Program-made: the position numbers and the translations under genes | Assembly (NCBI RefSeq): GCF_004345265.1 | Contig: NZ_SLUM01000008.1 | Coordinates: 62,001-126,000 of the forward strand | Direction: 5' to 3' | Origin: Allofournierella massiliensis | GTDB lineage: Bacteria > Bacillota > Clostridia > Oscillospirales > Ruminococcaceae | DNA length: 64,000 nucleotides | Notes under the pieces: model-generated | Told to the model about the DNA's origin: nothing | Database searches by the model: none | Seen by the model: only the letters and a program-made list of their open reading frames with translations | In this document: positions 55,978 to 64,000 of the stretch, piece after piece | Position numbering within the stretch: position 1 is the stretch's first letter | Layout: each line of letters starts with the position of its first letter

Positions 55978-56739
55978 ATGAGCGAAAACGCGATCCTGCA
56001 GGCAAAGGACCTGCATCTTTATTACGGCGAGACCGAGGCGCTGAAGGGCATCGACATCGCCATCCCTGAAAAGAAGATCACCGCCCTGATCGGTCCCTCC
56101 GGCTGCGGCAAGTCCACCTTCTTAAAGACCCTGAACCGGATGAACGATCTGGTTCCCAATGTGCGCATCACCGGCGAGGCTCTGTTCCACGGCAAGAACA
56201 TTCTGGATAAGGACGTGGACGTGACCGACCTGCGCCGCCGCATCGGCATGGTGTTCCAGAAGCCCAATCCGTTCCCCATGAGCATCTACGACAACGTGGC
56301 CTACGGCCCCCGCCTGCACGGCAACCACAGCAAGAAGGAGCTGGACGAGCTGGTGGAGAAGAGCCTGCGCGGCGCCGCCATCTGGGACGAGGTGAAGGAC
56401 CGGCTGAAGAAGAGCGCGCTGGGCCTTTCCGGCGGCCAGCAGCAGCGCCTGTGCATCGCCCGCGCGCTGGCGGTGCAGCCGGACGTGCTGCTGATGGATG
56501 AGCCCACCAGTGCTCTGGATCCGGGCAGCACCCTGCGCATCGAGGATCTGATGGACGAGCTGAAAAAGGATTACACGGTGGTCATTGTTACCCACAACAT
56601 GCAGCAGGCTGCCCGTATTTCTGACCAGACCGCCTTCTTCCTGCTGGGCTCTCTGATCGAGTACGGCCCCACCAAGGAGCTGTTTGCCAACCCCAAGAAC
56701 CCCAAGACGGAAGAATACATCACCGGTCGGTTCGGCTAA
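55978..56739 (+). CDS. pstB: Phosphate ABC transporter ATPase PstB
   Basis: The 253-residue protein has Walker [10 protein letters not shown] (39-47), [15 protein letters not shown] typical of PstB, the signature [15 protein letters not shown], Walker [13 protein letters not shown] and the His of VTHNMQQA. It drives phosphate import with PstCA. AAAGGAG precedes the ATG. Confidence 0.97.
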   Translation: MSENAILQAKDLHLYYGETEALKGIDIAIPEKKITALIGPSGCGKSTFLKTLNRMNDLVPNVRITGEALFHGKNILDKDVDVTDLRRRIGMVFQKPNPFPMSIYDNVAYGPRLHGNHSKKELDELVEKSLRGAAIWDEVKDRLKKSALGLSGGQQQRLCIARALAVQPDVLLMDEPTSALDPGSTLRIEDLMDELKKDYTVVIVTHNMQQAARISDQTAFFLLGSLIEYGPTKELFANPKNPKTEEYITGRFG

Positions 56740-56757
56740 GGGAGGAATCTGAATATT

Positions 56758-57411
56758 ATGATGACACGCATCAACTACAACAACGACCTGCAGGCGCTGT
56801 ACGACGCGGTGAAGCAGATGGGCCTGACCATCGAGACTTCCATCGACCAGACCTGGAAGGCCCTGCAGAAGCTGGACATGAAAACCGCCCAGGCCATCAT
56901 CGACGGCGACGAAGCCATCGACCAGATGGAACGCAACATCGAGAAAGCCTGCTTGGAGCTGGTGCTCACCCAGACCCCGGTGGCCGGTGACTGGCGGCGC
57001 ATTGCCTCCATCATGCGCATGATTTCGGATCTGGAGCGCATTGCCGACCACTGCAGCGATATTTCCGAATACATCGTGCAGCTGGCGGCCAAGCCCGCCG
57101 TGGAGCTGCCCGCTCCCATGGAGAAGATGTTCTGCCTGATGAAGACCATGGTCAAGGAGACCGTGACCGCCTTCGTGGAGCTCAGCGAGGACAAGGCCCG
57201 CGCCGTGATCGGCCAGGACGATCTGCAGGACGACTACTTCCTGCAGGTGTGCGAGGAGCTGTGCGACCGGATGCAGAAGCACCCGGAGGAGGTGCGCCAG
57301 CGGGTGGATCAGCTGATGATCGCCAAGTATCTGGAGCGCATGAGCGACCATTCCACCAACCTGGCGGAGTGGGTGGTCTACATCGTGAGCGGCCAGCTGG
57401 TCAACAACTAA
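56758..57411 (+). CDS. phoU: Phosphate signalling protein PhoU
   Basis: The 217-residue protein is all-helical with two PhoU repeats; each carries an acidic metal-site block (DGDEAIDQMERNIEKACLEL near 44-63 and a second near 150-165 with ERMSDHSTNLAEW late). ISDLERIADHCSDISEY is a family hallmark. It is the last gene of the pst operon and links transporter state to phosphate sensing. Confidence 0.95.
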   Translation: MMTRINYNNDLQALYDAVKQMGLTIETSIDQTWKALQKLDMKTAQAIIDGDEAIDQMERNIEKACLELVLTQTPVAGDWRRIASIMRMISDLERIADHCSDISEYIVQLAAKPAVELPAPMEKMFCLMKTMVKETVTAFVELSEDKARAVIGQDDLQDDYFLQVCEELCDRMQKHPEEVRQRVDQLMIAKYLERMSDHSTNLAEWVVYIVSGQLVNN

Positions 57412-57441
57412 ACCTTTTCGTTTTCTTCGCATATACACAAA

Positions 57442-57482
57442 ACAGAAAAAGCCCCGGTGGATTCTGCCGGGGCTTTTTCTGT
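57442..57482. terminator. Bidirectional terminator after phoU
   Basis: AGAAAAAGCCCCGG pairs with CCGGGGCTTTTTCT around a 9-base loop. It ends the pst operon. Confidence 0.9.
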
Positions 57483-57505
57483 GTGTTTCCGATGAGAAGA
57501 AACGA

Positions 57506-57541
57506 AAAAAGGCGGCACGGATTTTCCGTGCCGCCTTTTAA
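57506..57541. terminator. Terminator of the rubredoxin-fusion gene
   Basis: AAAAGGCGGCACGG pairs with CCGTGCCGCCTTTT around ATTTT. It lies 12 bases from the stop of the minus-strand flavin reductase gene and can work in both directions. Confidence 0.9.
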
Positions 57542-57552
57542 GGGTGAAGGGG

Positions 57553-58494
57553 TTACTTGCTGCGCTTCTCGAACTGCTCGGCGCCCACACCGCACAGGGG
57601 GCAGGTGTAGCCCTCGGGCAGCTGGGCGCCCTCGTACACATAGCCGCAAACCGAGCATACCCATTCGGTGTTCTCGTCGGTGTCGGCAGCGGGAGCGGCC
57701 TGCTTCTCGAAGAACTCGGCGCCAACGCCGCACAGGGGGCAGGTGTAGCCCTCGGGCAGCTCGTCGCCCTCGTAGACGTAGCCGCAAACGGTGCACACCC
57801 ACTTGGTACCGGAGGCGGAAGCGGGCTTTGCCTCCTCGGCGCTCACCTCCACGCTCTTCTTCTCAAAGAACTCGGGGCCAACGCCGCACAGGGGGCAGGT
57901 GAAGCCGGCGGGCAGCTGGTCGCCCTCGTAGATGTAGCCGCACACGGTGCACACCCACTGGGTCTTGGTGACCGGCAGCTCAGCCACCGCCTCGGGGGCC
58001 ACATAGGTGGGGGCGGTCTTGGGGCTGGAGCCCTTGATTACCTTATGATAGTATTCGTAGGTCATGGCGGGGGCAGTCTGGGCGAACACGCCGGTGTCGA
58101 TCACCTTGCCCAGGAACACGGTGTGGGTCTCGGTCTCCATCTTGTCGATCACCTTGCACAGGCCCCAGCCCATGGTGTCCTCCAGAACGGGCAGGCCCTG
58201 CTCATAGTGCCAGGCCACGCCGGCGAACTTGTCCACGTCACGGCTGGAGCGGAAGCCGAAGCCGCCGATCAGGCCCGGGTCGCTGGCCTCGCTGAGCACG
58301 TTCAGCGCGAACATGCCGCTTTCCGAGATGGCCTTGTGGGTCAGGTTTTCATGGTTGATGCTCACCGCGATGGTGGCAGGCTCGGCGGTGATCTGCATGG
58401 CGCTGTTGGCGGTGCAGCCCACGGGGGTCTCGCCGTTCATGCTGGTCACGATGTATACGCCGTACGACATGCTGAAAAAGAAACGAACGTCCAT
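57553..58494 (-). CDS. Flavin reductase with three tandem rubredoxin domains
   Basis: The 313-residue protein starts at the ATG at 58492-58494 after AAAGGAG. The first about 165 residues are a flavin reductase-like FMN-binding domain (SMSYGVYIVTSMNGETPVGC, SINHENLTHKAI). Then come three rubredoxin units, each with WVC(T/S)VCGY(I/V)YEG and CPLCGVG, near 178-206, 229-257 and 274-302. All four iron-binding Cys are kept in each. Known high-molecular-weight rubredoxins have one such unit. The protein probably passes electrons from NAD(P)H to oxygen- or NO-reducing partners in oxidative defence. Confidence 0.94.
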   Translation of the reverse strand: MDVRFFFSMSYGVYIVTSMNGETPVGCTANSAMQITAEPATIAVSINHENLTHKAISESGMFALNVLSEASDPGLIGGFGFRSSRDVDKFAGVAWHYEQGLPVLEDTMGWGLCKVIDKMETETHTVFLGKVIDTGVFAQTAPAMTYEYYHKVIKGSSPKTAPTYVAPEAVAELPVTKTQWVCTVCGYIYEGDQLPAGFTCPLCGVGPEFFEKKSVEVSAEEAKPASASGTKWVCTVCGYVYEGDELPEGYTCPLCGVGAEFFEKQAAPAADTDENTEWVCSVCGYVYEGAQLPEGYTCPLCGVGAEQFEKRSK

Positions 58495-58565
58495 TTTTAT
58501 GCTCTCCTTTGCCGCGCGGCAAACACCGCGCACCGTTGTTTGAATTATATTTAGGATATATTATC

Positions 58566-58593
58566 AGTATAGCAAACAAAGGGCAAAAAACAA
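58566..58593 (-). promoter_or_regulatory. Promoter of the flavin reductase-rubredoxin gene
   Basis: On the minus strand TTGTTT (58588-58593) and TATACT (58566-58571) are 16 bases apart, and TGC before the -10 makes an extended -10 (TGCTATACT), the same form as at the nadE promoter. Confidence 0.6.
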
Positions 58594-58658
58594 TAGGTTT
58601 TGCGTAAAATAAAAAAGAAAGTTTCCCCGCGCTCCAACTGCCCTGCGGGCGGGTGCCC

Positions 58659-58687
58659 TTGCAATTGGCCGCCGCCGGGCCTAAAAT
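58659..58687 (+). promoter_or_regulatory. Promoter of the MATE gene
   Basis: TTGCAA (58659-58664) and TAAAAT (58682-58687) are 17 bases apart. A small hairpin CCGGCC-GGA-GGCCGG follows near 58708-58722, just before the ribosome site. Confidence 0.6.
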
Positions 58688-58741
58688 TGAACAGGAAGAT
58701 AAAAACCGGCCGGAGGCCGGGTGTGAGGGAAGTGTTTTATT

Positions 58742-60094
58742 TTGGAAGCAACGTGTGAAAAGCGCGTGCATTTTACCCGGCGGGATCTGACCCGGCTGCT
58801 GGCCCCGCTGGTGGTGGAGCAGTTTCTGGCGGTAACGGTGGGCATGACGGATACGATGATGGTGTCATACGCGGGCGAGGCGGCCATCTCCGGCGTTTCG
58901 CTGGTGGATATGCTGAACGTGCTCATTATTAACATCTTTGCGGCGCTGGCCACCGGCGGCGCGGTGGTCATCAGCCAGTATCTGGGCGCACGGGATGTGG
59001 AAAGCGCCAAAAACGGCGCGGGCCAGCTGTTCCATCTGGCGGCGCTGGCGGGCGTGGGCATCATGGCGCTGGCACTGGCCTTTGCCCGGCCGCTGCTGGG
59101 CCTTCTGTTCGGCCAGATTGAGCCGGATGTGATGGACGCGGCGCTTTTGTATCTGCGTATCTCGGCGGCCTCCTACCCCTTCATTGCCCTGTACAACGCG
59201 GGTGCGGCGCTGTTCCGCAGCATGGGCAACAGCAAAATCAGCATGCAGGTGAGCATTCTGATGAACGCGGTGAACGTGGCGGGCAACGCCATCTGCGTGT
59301 TCGGTCTGGGCATGGGTGTGGCCGGTGTGGCCCTGCCCTCGCTGGTGGGCCGTGCCATGGCCGCGGGGCTGATTCTGTGGCGGGCTTCGAACCCGGCCAA
59401 TCTGGTGCATGTGAAGGCTGCCCAGTGCCTGCGGCTGCACCGGGGCATGGCGCTGCGCATTCTGAACATCGGCATTCCCTCCGCCTTTGAGAACAGCCTG
59501 TTCCAGCTGGGGCGGGTGCTGGTGGTGAGCATCATCGCGGTGTTCGGCACCGCCCAGATCTCCGCCAACGCGGTGGCCAACAATCTGGACAGCATCGGCT
59601 GCATTCCGGGGCAGGCCATCGGCCTGGGGCTCATCACAGTGGCGGGCCAGTGCATCGGCGCGCAGGATCAGAAGGCCGCCATCTCCTATACCAAAAAGCT
59701 GGTGGGCCTGACCTATCTGGTGGACGGCGCGCTGAATCTGGCGGTGATTCTGGGCATGCCGTTGCTGCTGGGGCTTTACAACATCTCGGCCGAGACCCAT
59801 CAGCTGGCCTGGCTGCTGGTATTCATCCACTGCGCCTGCGGCATTGTGCTGTGGCCGGTGGCCTTTGTGCTGCCCAACGCCCTGCGCGCAGCCAACGATG
59901 TGCGCTTCACCATGACCGTGAGCATTGCCAGTATGATGATCTGGCGGCTGGGCTTCAGCTATGTGCTGGGCATCGGCTTCGGCATGGGCGCCGTTGGTGT
60001 GTGGATCGCCATGGTCATCGACTGGGTCTGCCGCAGCGCCTTCTTTGTGGGCCGGTTTGTGAGCGGCAAATGGAAAACCAAATACAAAGCCTGA
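58742..60094 (+). CDS. MATE-family efflux transporter
   Basis: The 450-residue protein starts at a TTG (58742-58744) after GAGGGAAG. It has twelve predicted helices and MATE landmarks: LVVEQFLAVTVGMTDTMMVS near the start, GGAVVISQYLGARD (about 76-89) and the second-half repeat GLGLITVAGQCIGAQD (about 295-310). It exports drugs or metabolites with Na+ or H+; the substrate cannot be read from sequence. The next gene follows after 26 bases. Confidence 0.95.
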   Translation: MEATCEKRVHFTRRDLTRLLAPLVVEQFLAVTVGMTDTMMVSYAGEAAISGVSLVDMLNVLIINIFAALATGGAVVISQYLGARDVESAKNGAGQLFHLAALAGVGIMALALAFARPLLGLLFGQIEPDVMDAALLYLRISAASYPFIALYNAGAALFRSMGNSKISMQVSILMNAVNVAGNAICVFGLGMGVAGVALPSLVGRAMAAGLILWRASNPANLVHVKAAQCLRLHRGMALRILNIGIPSAFENSLFQLGRVLVVSIIAVFGTAQISANAVANNLDSIGCIPGQAIGLGLITVAGQCIGAQDQKAAISYTKKLVGLTYLVDGALNLAVILGMPLLLGLYNISAETHQLAWLLVFIHCACGIVLWPVAFVLPNALRAANDVRFTMTVSIASMMIWRLGFSYVLGIGFGMGAVGVWIAMVIDWVCRSAFFVGRFVSGKWKTKYKA

Positions 60095-60120
60095 GGGATA
60101 AACGGAAAAGGAGCAAAGCA

Positions 60121-61245
60121 ATGAACGTATTCAACCACAAACGGCCCCTGCGCCGGGATAACTATGATCTGGCCGCCGCGCTGCTGGAATTTCTGGATCG
60201 GATGAAGGCGGAGAAAAAGGAGGCGGCGGCCCCCTGCAGCCCGGAGCAGTTCGCCCTGCTGCTCACCGGCCCGGCGGCTCTGCGCAAGGTGCCCGGCATC
60301 CCCGGGGCCATGGGTGCGGAAAAGCTGTTTCTCTGCAGCCGGGACGGCGGCGACGCCGCCGCGGTGCGGGAGCACTGCCGCAAGCTGTATGGTGCAGACG
60401 ATGCACAGGGCCTTGCGGCCTTTGCGGAAAAGGAATACAACACCCAGAACGACTACACCCAGTTTCGCAGCTTCTGGAAGGGCCGCCCCTGCTTTGACGT
60501 GAACGCACTGGACGAGCGGGGCCGGTTTCTGTTCAATGCCTGCAAGGATTTTGCCGAGCTGCTGGCCCCCATTGCCGGGCGCAAGGGCTTTTTTGCCTTC
60601 GACTGCGCCGAGCGGCTGGGCCTGTGGCGGGCAGCGGCCGCGGCGGGCATCATCACCGAGGAGGAGTTCTGGCAGAAGGCCCGGCCGCTGGCCTCCGCCG
60701 CTTCCGACCGGTACGACAGCTTTCTGGAATACGCGGCGGGCTATTTGTGCGGCGCCTGCTACGACATGTTCCGGGGCCAGATGGCCGAGGAAAACAGGGT
60801 GGACAAGGACGAGATGCGCCAGTACGTGGAGCTGAACTGCCGGGTGCTGGAGCAGCTGCTCACCGGCCCCTGGCAGGCTGCCGCCTGGTACAAGCGCCCG
60901 CCCAAGCAGTATAAGCTGAACCCCGGCCAGCTGCGGCCGGTGCTCACCGGCTACGAGGGCGGCGACAAGGTGGCCTGCATCGCCAGCGACCGGATCACCG
61001 TGGACGGACTGCCGGTGGGCTACCTGTTCCGGGAGCAGCCCCTGGACCCGAACGCGCCGGACAGCGGCTGGCGCATCTTTGCCGGGGACGAGGACGCCGA
61101 CTACATGGCGGATGCCGCCCATTTTGAGTTTTACCACCTGAACACCATCTGCAACTATGACGCTTCCATTCTGGAGCTGCTCAACGCCCCTGCGCCGGTC
61201 GCCTTCCGCCGGGCGGGTGACGGCTGGCAGCAGGAGGAGCGCTGA
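60121..61245 (+). CDS. DUF1266-DUF2185 fusion protein
   Basis: The 374-residue protein has a DUF1266-like middle (about 110-225: FDVNALDERGRFLFNACKDF, GLWRAAAAAGIITEEEFWQK, YAAGYLCGACYDMF). The C-terminal DUF2185 domain (about 278-374) has VACIASDRITVDGLPVGYLF, DSGWRIFAGDEDADYM and YHLNTICNYDASILELLNAP. Both domains are common among immunity proteins of toxin systems (Imm33-like for DUF2185). No toxin gene is next to it. It is probably co-transcribed with the MATE gene and ends at a terminator. Confidence 0.75.
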   Translation: MNVFNHKRPLRRDNYDLAAALLEFLDRMKAEKKEAAAPCSPEQFALLLTGPAALRKVPGIPGAMGAEKLFLCSRDGGDAAAVREHCRKLYGADDAQGLAAFAEKEYNTQNDYTQFRSFWKGRPCFDVNALDERGRFLFNACKDFAELLAPIAGRKGFFAFDCAERLGLWRAAAAAGIITEEEFWQKARPLASAASDRYDSFLEYAAGYLCGACYDMFRGQMAEENRVDKDEMRQYVELNCRVLEQLLTGPWQAAAWYKRPPKQYKLNPGQLRPVLTGYEGGDKVACIASDRITVDGLPVGYLFREQPLDPNAPDSGWRIFAGDEDADYMADAAHFEFYHLNTICNYDASILELLNAPAPVAFRRAGDGWQQEER

Positions 61246-61255
61246 AGCCTGCCCG

Positions 61256-61291
61256 TGCCCGGTTTCCTTTTTTCGGAGACCGGGCATTTTT
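61256..61291 (+). terminator. Terminator after the DUF1266-DUF2185 gene
   Basis: TGCCCGGT (61256-61263) pairs with ACCGGGCA (61279-61286) and is followed by five T. Confidence 0.88.
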
Positions 61292-61356
61292 GTGGGGCAG
61301 GCGGGCAAAATACCGTGCAAGTTACACAAAGAAGGGGGCGCAAACAGGCGTTTTAC

Positions 61357-61385
61357 TTGACAGAACGCCCCCGAAAGGATAGGAT
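61357..61385 (+). promoter_or_regulatory. Promoter of the C39-like gene
   Basis: TTGACA (61357-61362) and TAGGAT (61380-61385) are 17 bases apart. The -35 sits between GGGGGCG and CGCCCCC, an inverted repeat that might be an operator. Confidence 0.7.
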
Positions 61386-61447
61386 AAAGGTAGAACGCGG
61401 GGCGTGTGAAAAAACCGGCGCCCCCTTGACCGGAAAGGATTGGCTCT

Positions 61448-62788
61448 ATGCTGAAAAACCTGTATCTGATGAGCGGCACCGATGCCTTTACCAAGGGCGG
61501 GCTGGATAACGTGGCCCTGACCGAGAACGCCGTCTGCCTGGAGCAGTCCGGCGGGCGGTATGTGCTGTACGGCTGCTTCACCTCGCCGGAAATCCGCTTC
61601 CCGGCCTTCCGGCAGCTGACCGTGAGCTGGAATGCGGAGACGCCCAACGGCACGGTGGTGGAGGCCCAGGCCCGGGTACTGGTGGACGGCGAGTGGACCG
61701 GCTGGCTGACGCTGGGCAAATGGAGCCCCTACATCCGGCGCGAGAGCCTGCATCAGGAGGCGGCAAAGCCCGCCTATGTGAACGGCGATACCATTCATAT
61801 CCCGGCGGGGCGGGCCAGCCTTGCCCAGCTGCGGATCTACCTTTATACCAACGACGAGCAGCTCACCCCGCTGGTGCGTCTGCTGGCCGCCAGCGTGCGC
61901 CCGGTGGACTGGCGCTGGGAGGACGCCGAGCCCTACGGCCGGCTGCTGCGCCTGCCCGCGTACAGCCAGCAGCTGCGGGATCCGGTGTTTGCCGGGAGCA
62001 TGAGCGCGGCGGTGACCCTGGCCTCCATGATCAACCGCTGGGGGCAGGATGCCCTGCCCGAGGAGCTGGCCTGGGGCATGCGGGACTTTGCGCTGGGCGA
62101 CTGCTTCAACTATGCTTTCATGACGGCGCTGGCCGGCGGCTACGGCTACCAGGCCTACCGGGCCTATCTGGACCCGGCAGCAGTGTGGCAGCAGGTGAAG
62201 GCGGGGCATTCCATCGGCCTGCGCATGCACTACGCTGCAAACAGCGAGGATGCCGCCCGCCTGGGTTTGCCGGTGCTGCCGGGGGCCTTTGCCACCGGGG
62301 CGGATCAGTGCATGGCTCTGCGGGGCTTTGCGCTGGAAAACGACCAGGTGTATGTGCTGGTGAACGACAGCCTGGCCCCCACCGACCGGCAGGCGGAGAC
62401 CCGCTATCCGGCAAAGGAATTCTGGGCGGCTTACAGCGGCGAGGCGGTGATCATCACCGGCAAGCACCCCGGCGAGGATGCGGGCCATCCCATCCGCCGC
62501 CGGGTGGGGCTGCGGGCGCTGGAGCAGCTGGGCTGCTACCTGTTCCAGAGCGCCGAGGGCGAGGATCTGCCCCTGCCCGAGGACTTCGAGGGCACGCTGG
62601 CCTGCACCGTGCCGGACGGCGTGGCCCACGCCACCACCGCCCACAAGGCCTTCCACTACCTGCGCCGCACGTCGGCGGGGGCGGTACAGCTGCCCCCTGA
62701 GCTGCTCAGTGAGGCGGGCCGGCTGACCGTGTACGCCATTGATTCCAGCGGCGGCGGTCTGGTGGGCGAGGTGCATACCGGAAACTGA
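61448..62788 (+). CDS. C39-peptidase-like protein lacking catalytic residues
   Basis: The 446-residue protein has a beta-rich N-terminal part (about 1-160) and a C39_2-like papain-fold part: LRLPAYSQQLRDPVFAGS (about 167-184), the helix SAAVTLASMINRWG, DCFNYAFMTALAGGYG and the late block CMALRGFALENDQVYVLVND (about 289-308). In active relatives a Cys starts the helix after GxW and a His precedes the VRGF strand. Here the positions read Ser184 and Gln/Cys. It has no signal peptide, so it is probably cytoplasmic. It may be a pseudoenzyme that binds peptides. A 95-base gap separates it from the next gene. Confidence 0.7.
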   Translation: MLKNLYLMSGTDAFTKGGLDNVALTENAVCLEQSGGRYVLYGCFTSPEIRFPAFRQLTVSWNAETPNGTVVEAQARVLVDGEWTGWLTLGKWSPYIRRESLHQEAAKPAYVNGDTIHIPAGRASLAQLRIYLYTNDEQLTPLVRLLAASVRPVDWRWEDAEPYGRLLRLPAYSQQLRDPVFAGSMSAAVTLASMINRWGQDALPEELAWGMRDFALGDCFNYAFMTALAGGYGYQAYRAYLDPAAVWQQVKAGHSIGLRMHYAANSEDAARLGLPVLPGAFATGADQCMALRGFALENDQVYVLVNDSLAPTDRQAETRYPAKEFWAAYSGEAVIITGKHPGEDAGHPIRRRVGLRALEQLGCYLFQSAEGEDLPLPEDFEGTLACTVPDGVAHATTAHKAFHYLRRTSAGAVQLPPELLSEAGRLTVYAIDSSGGGLVGEVHTGN

Positions 62789-62882
62789 CCGGCCATTTCT
62801 GCGAACGCGACGGCGCGAAGCCTTGCGCCGTGCACAATAAAAGCCACAAGGCGGAAACACCGCCATAAAGGGGGTCAATTGT

Positions 62883-63479
62883 ATGAAGCGCAACATCATC
62901 ACCATCAGCCGTGAGCACTGCACCGGCGGCCTGGACATTGCCCGCAAGGTAGCCCAGGATCTGAACATCCCGTTCTACGACAAGGAGCTCATCACCATGG
63001 CCGCCAAGGAGAGCGGCCTTTCCGAGGAGTCCATCGCGGCGGTGGAAAAGCGCCACTCCGCCAGCCTTTTGTACAGCCTGTACACCATGGGCGGCGATCT
63101 GCCGCTGAACGATCAGGTCTACATCATCCAGTCCCACATCGTTTCCCAGCTGGCGGAAAAGGGCCCCTGCGTGATCGTGGGCCGCTGCGCCGACTATGTG
63201 CTGCGGGATCGGCCGGATGTGCTGAAGGTCTTTCTGCACGCCACCATGGATTTCCGCAAGAAGTTCGCGCTGGCGGCGGGGGATTTCGCTCCCGGCACTG
63301 AGGACCGGGTCATGGAACTGAGCATCCAGAAGGAGGATAAGCGCCGCGCTTCCTACTACAATTACTACACCCAGAACCGCTGGGGCGAGGCCCAGTATTA
63401 CGACATGTGCCTGAACGCGGCGCTGGGCATCGACGCCTGCGCCGAGCTGATCGAGAAGGCTGCTCAGCTGGAGGGCTGA
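62883..63479 (+). CDS. Cytidylate kinase-like protein
   Basis: The 198-residue protein begins RNIITISREHCTGGLDIARKVAQDLNIPFYDKEL, the N-terminal block of the cytidylate-kinase-like family (AAA_17/Cytidylate_kin2). GPCVIVGRCADYVL and VFLHATMDFRKK follow, and NYYTQNRWGEAQYYDMCLNA near the end is typical. The P-loop is degenerate (SREHCTGG rather than a GxxGxGK form), as is common in this family. Phosphate acceptor is unknown. Confidence 0.87.
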   Translation: MKRNIITISREHCTGGLDIARKVAQDLNIPFYDKELITMAAKESGLSEESIAAVEKRHSASLLYSLYTMGGDLPLNDQVYIIQSHIVSQLAEKGPCVIVGRCADYVLRDRPDVLKVFLHATMDFRKKFALAAGDFAPGTEDRVMELSIQKEDKRRASYYNYYTQNRWGEAQYYDMCLNAALGIDACAELIEKAAQLEG

Positions 63480-63542
63480 CCTTTTCCCCGGTGGGAACAC
63501 CGGAAAAAAGGGCGAATGATACCATAACGCTTCGCATTATGC

Positions 63543-63605
63543 TATAATAGCCGCAGAGGGCGGCCCGGCGTGCGGCTGTGCGCCAGGTCGCCCTTCTTTT
63601 TTTGC
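63543..63605 (+). promoter_or_regulatory. Promoter -10 and leader terminator of the cyclophilin gene
   Basis: TATAAT lies at 63543-63548 with no strong -35. About 15 bases later AGGGCG pairs with CGCCCT across a structured loop and is followed by TCTTTTTTTG, a Rho-independent terminator ahead of the gene. This suggests attenuation; what would control it is not visible. Confidence 0.6.
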
Positions 63606-63660
63606 GCGGGCGGTTCTGGCTGCCCGGATCACAAAAACAAAGAATGGAGAGATTTTACTA

Positions 63661-64000
63661 TGGTACGCATCACCATGGAAAACGGCAAGACCATCGACCT
63701 GGAGCTGGACGCTCAGGCCGCACCCATCACCGTGGAGAACTTCCTCAAGCTGGTGAACGAGGGCTTCTACAACGGCCTGACCTTCCACCGCATCATCCCC
63801 GGTTTCATGATCCAGGGCGGCTGCCCCGAGGGCACCGGCATGGGCGGCCCCGGCTGGCACATCAAGGGTGAGTTCGCCCGCAACGGCTGGAAGAACCCCA
63901 TCAAGCACGAGCGCGGCGTGATCAGCATGGCCCGCGCCATGGATCCCAACTCCGCCGGCAGCCAGTTCTTCATCATGCACGAGGACGCCCCCCATCTGGA
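63661..64000 (+). CDS. Cyclophilin-type peptidyl-prolyl isomerase, 3' end cut by window
   Basis: The visible 113 residues have cyclophilin motifs: APITVENFLKLVNEGFYNGL (about 19-38), FHRIIPGFMIQGG (the catalytic Arg, about 42-54), GVISMARAMDPNSAGSQFFI (about 86-105). It speeds proline isomerisation in protein folding. No signal peptide, so it is cytoplasmic. The start is the ATG at 63661-63663 after GGAGAG. The gene continues past 64000. Confidence 0.95.

Noticed and set aside
1-64000. CRISPR arrays
   Set aside because: No regularly spaced repeats were seen in any gene-free stretch, and no cas genes.

Overview
The window joins two unlike pieces of DNA. Bases 1 to about 38,533 are the right-hand part of a large integrative and conjugative element (ICE); its left end, and presumably its integrase, lie outside the window. 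Bases 38,534-64,000 are GC-rich chromosome. The chromosomal genes (heavy CTG/GCC/GGC codon use, lysine riboswitch, pst-phoU, glutamine-dependent nadE, rubredoxin fusion protein, ICE of clostridial type) suggest an anaerobic gut Firmicute, most likely Oscillospiraceae/Ruminococcaceae (Faecalibacterium/Gemmiger/Subdoligranulum-like). That placement is inference from gene content, not a search result.

The ICE is integrated into a tRNA-Ser(CGA) gene. Its right junction (38,476-38,533) is the 3' part of that tRNA from the anticodon loop to CCA, followed by the host terminator. All ICE genes lie on the minus strand. From right to left they are: two related HTH proteins, ParA and ParB; a 2812-residue ArdC/methylase/helicase protein (DarB-like), with a TnpV-like gene nested in another frame of its disordered linker; small accessory proteins and a toprim primase-like protein; a structured intergenic region that may be oriT; an AlbA_2-type regulator with a clear promoter/operator; MobC and a MobP-type relaxase; then the transfer operon. 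The transfer operon encodes a coupling protein split in two by one in-frame stop, a VirB2-like pilin, a DUF6133 pilin-like protein, SpoVG, a TrbL/VirB6 protein, PrgI, DUF3849 and a C5 DNA methylase. It runs directly into a nearly complete Tad (Flp) pilus system: prepilin peptidase, CpaB, TadZ, TadA, TadB, TadC, two pseudopilins and two exported proteins. No VirB4 is visible in the window.

The most interesting reading is that this ICE combines a reduced type IV secretion system with its own Tad machine. The T4SS-side DUF6133 protein carries the same Gly-(Q/E)-Gly prepilin-like motif as the Tad pseudopilin of the DUF4320 family, so it may be the pilin of the Tad machine.

The chromosomal part holds: a DUF6320 and acyltransferase pair divergent from an esterase/MBL-hydrolase operon; YbaK and nadE with facing extended -10 promoters; an M42-type peptidase; an AT-richer calcineurin-like phosphoesterase that looks acquired; a lysine riboswitch with terminator ahead of a fused binding-protein/permease and its ATPase; ilvE; the pstSCAB-phoU operon; a flavin reductase with three rubredoxin domains; a MATE transporter; a DUF1266-DUF2185 protein; a C39-peptidase-like protein without its catalytic residues; a cytidylate-kinase-like protein; and the start of a cyclophilin gene with a terminator in its leader.
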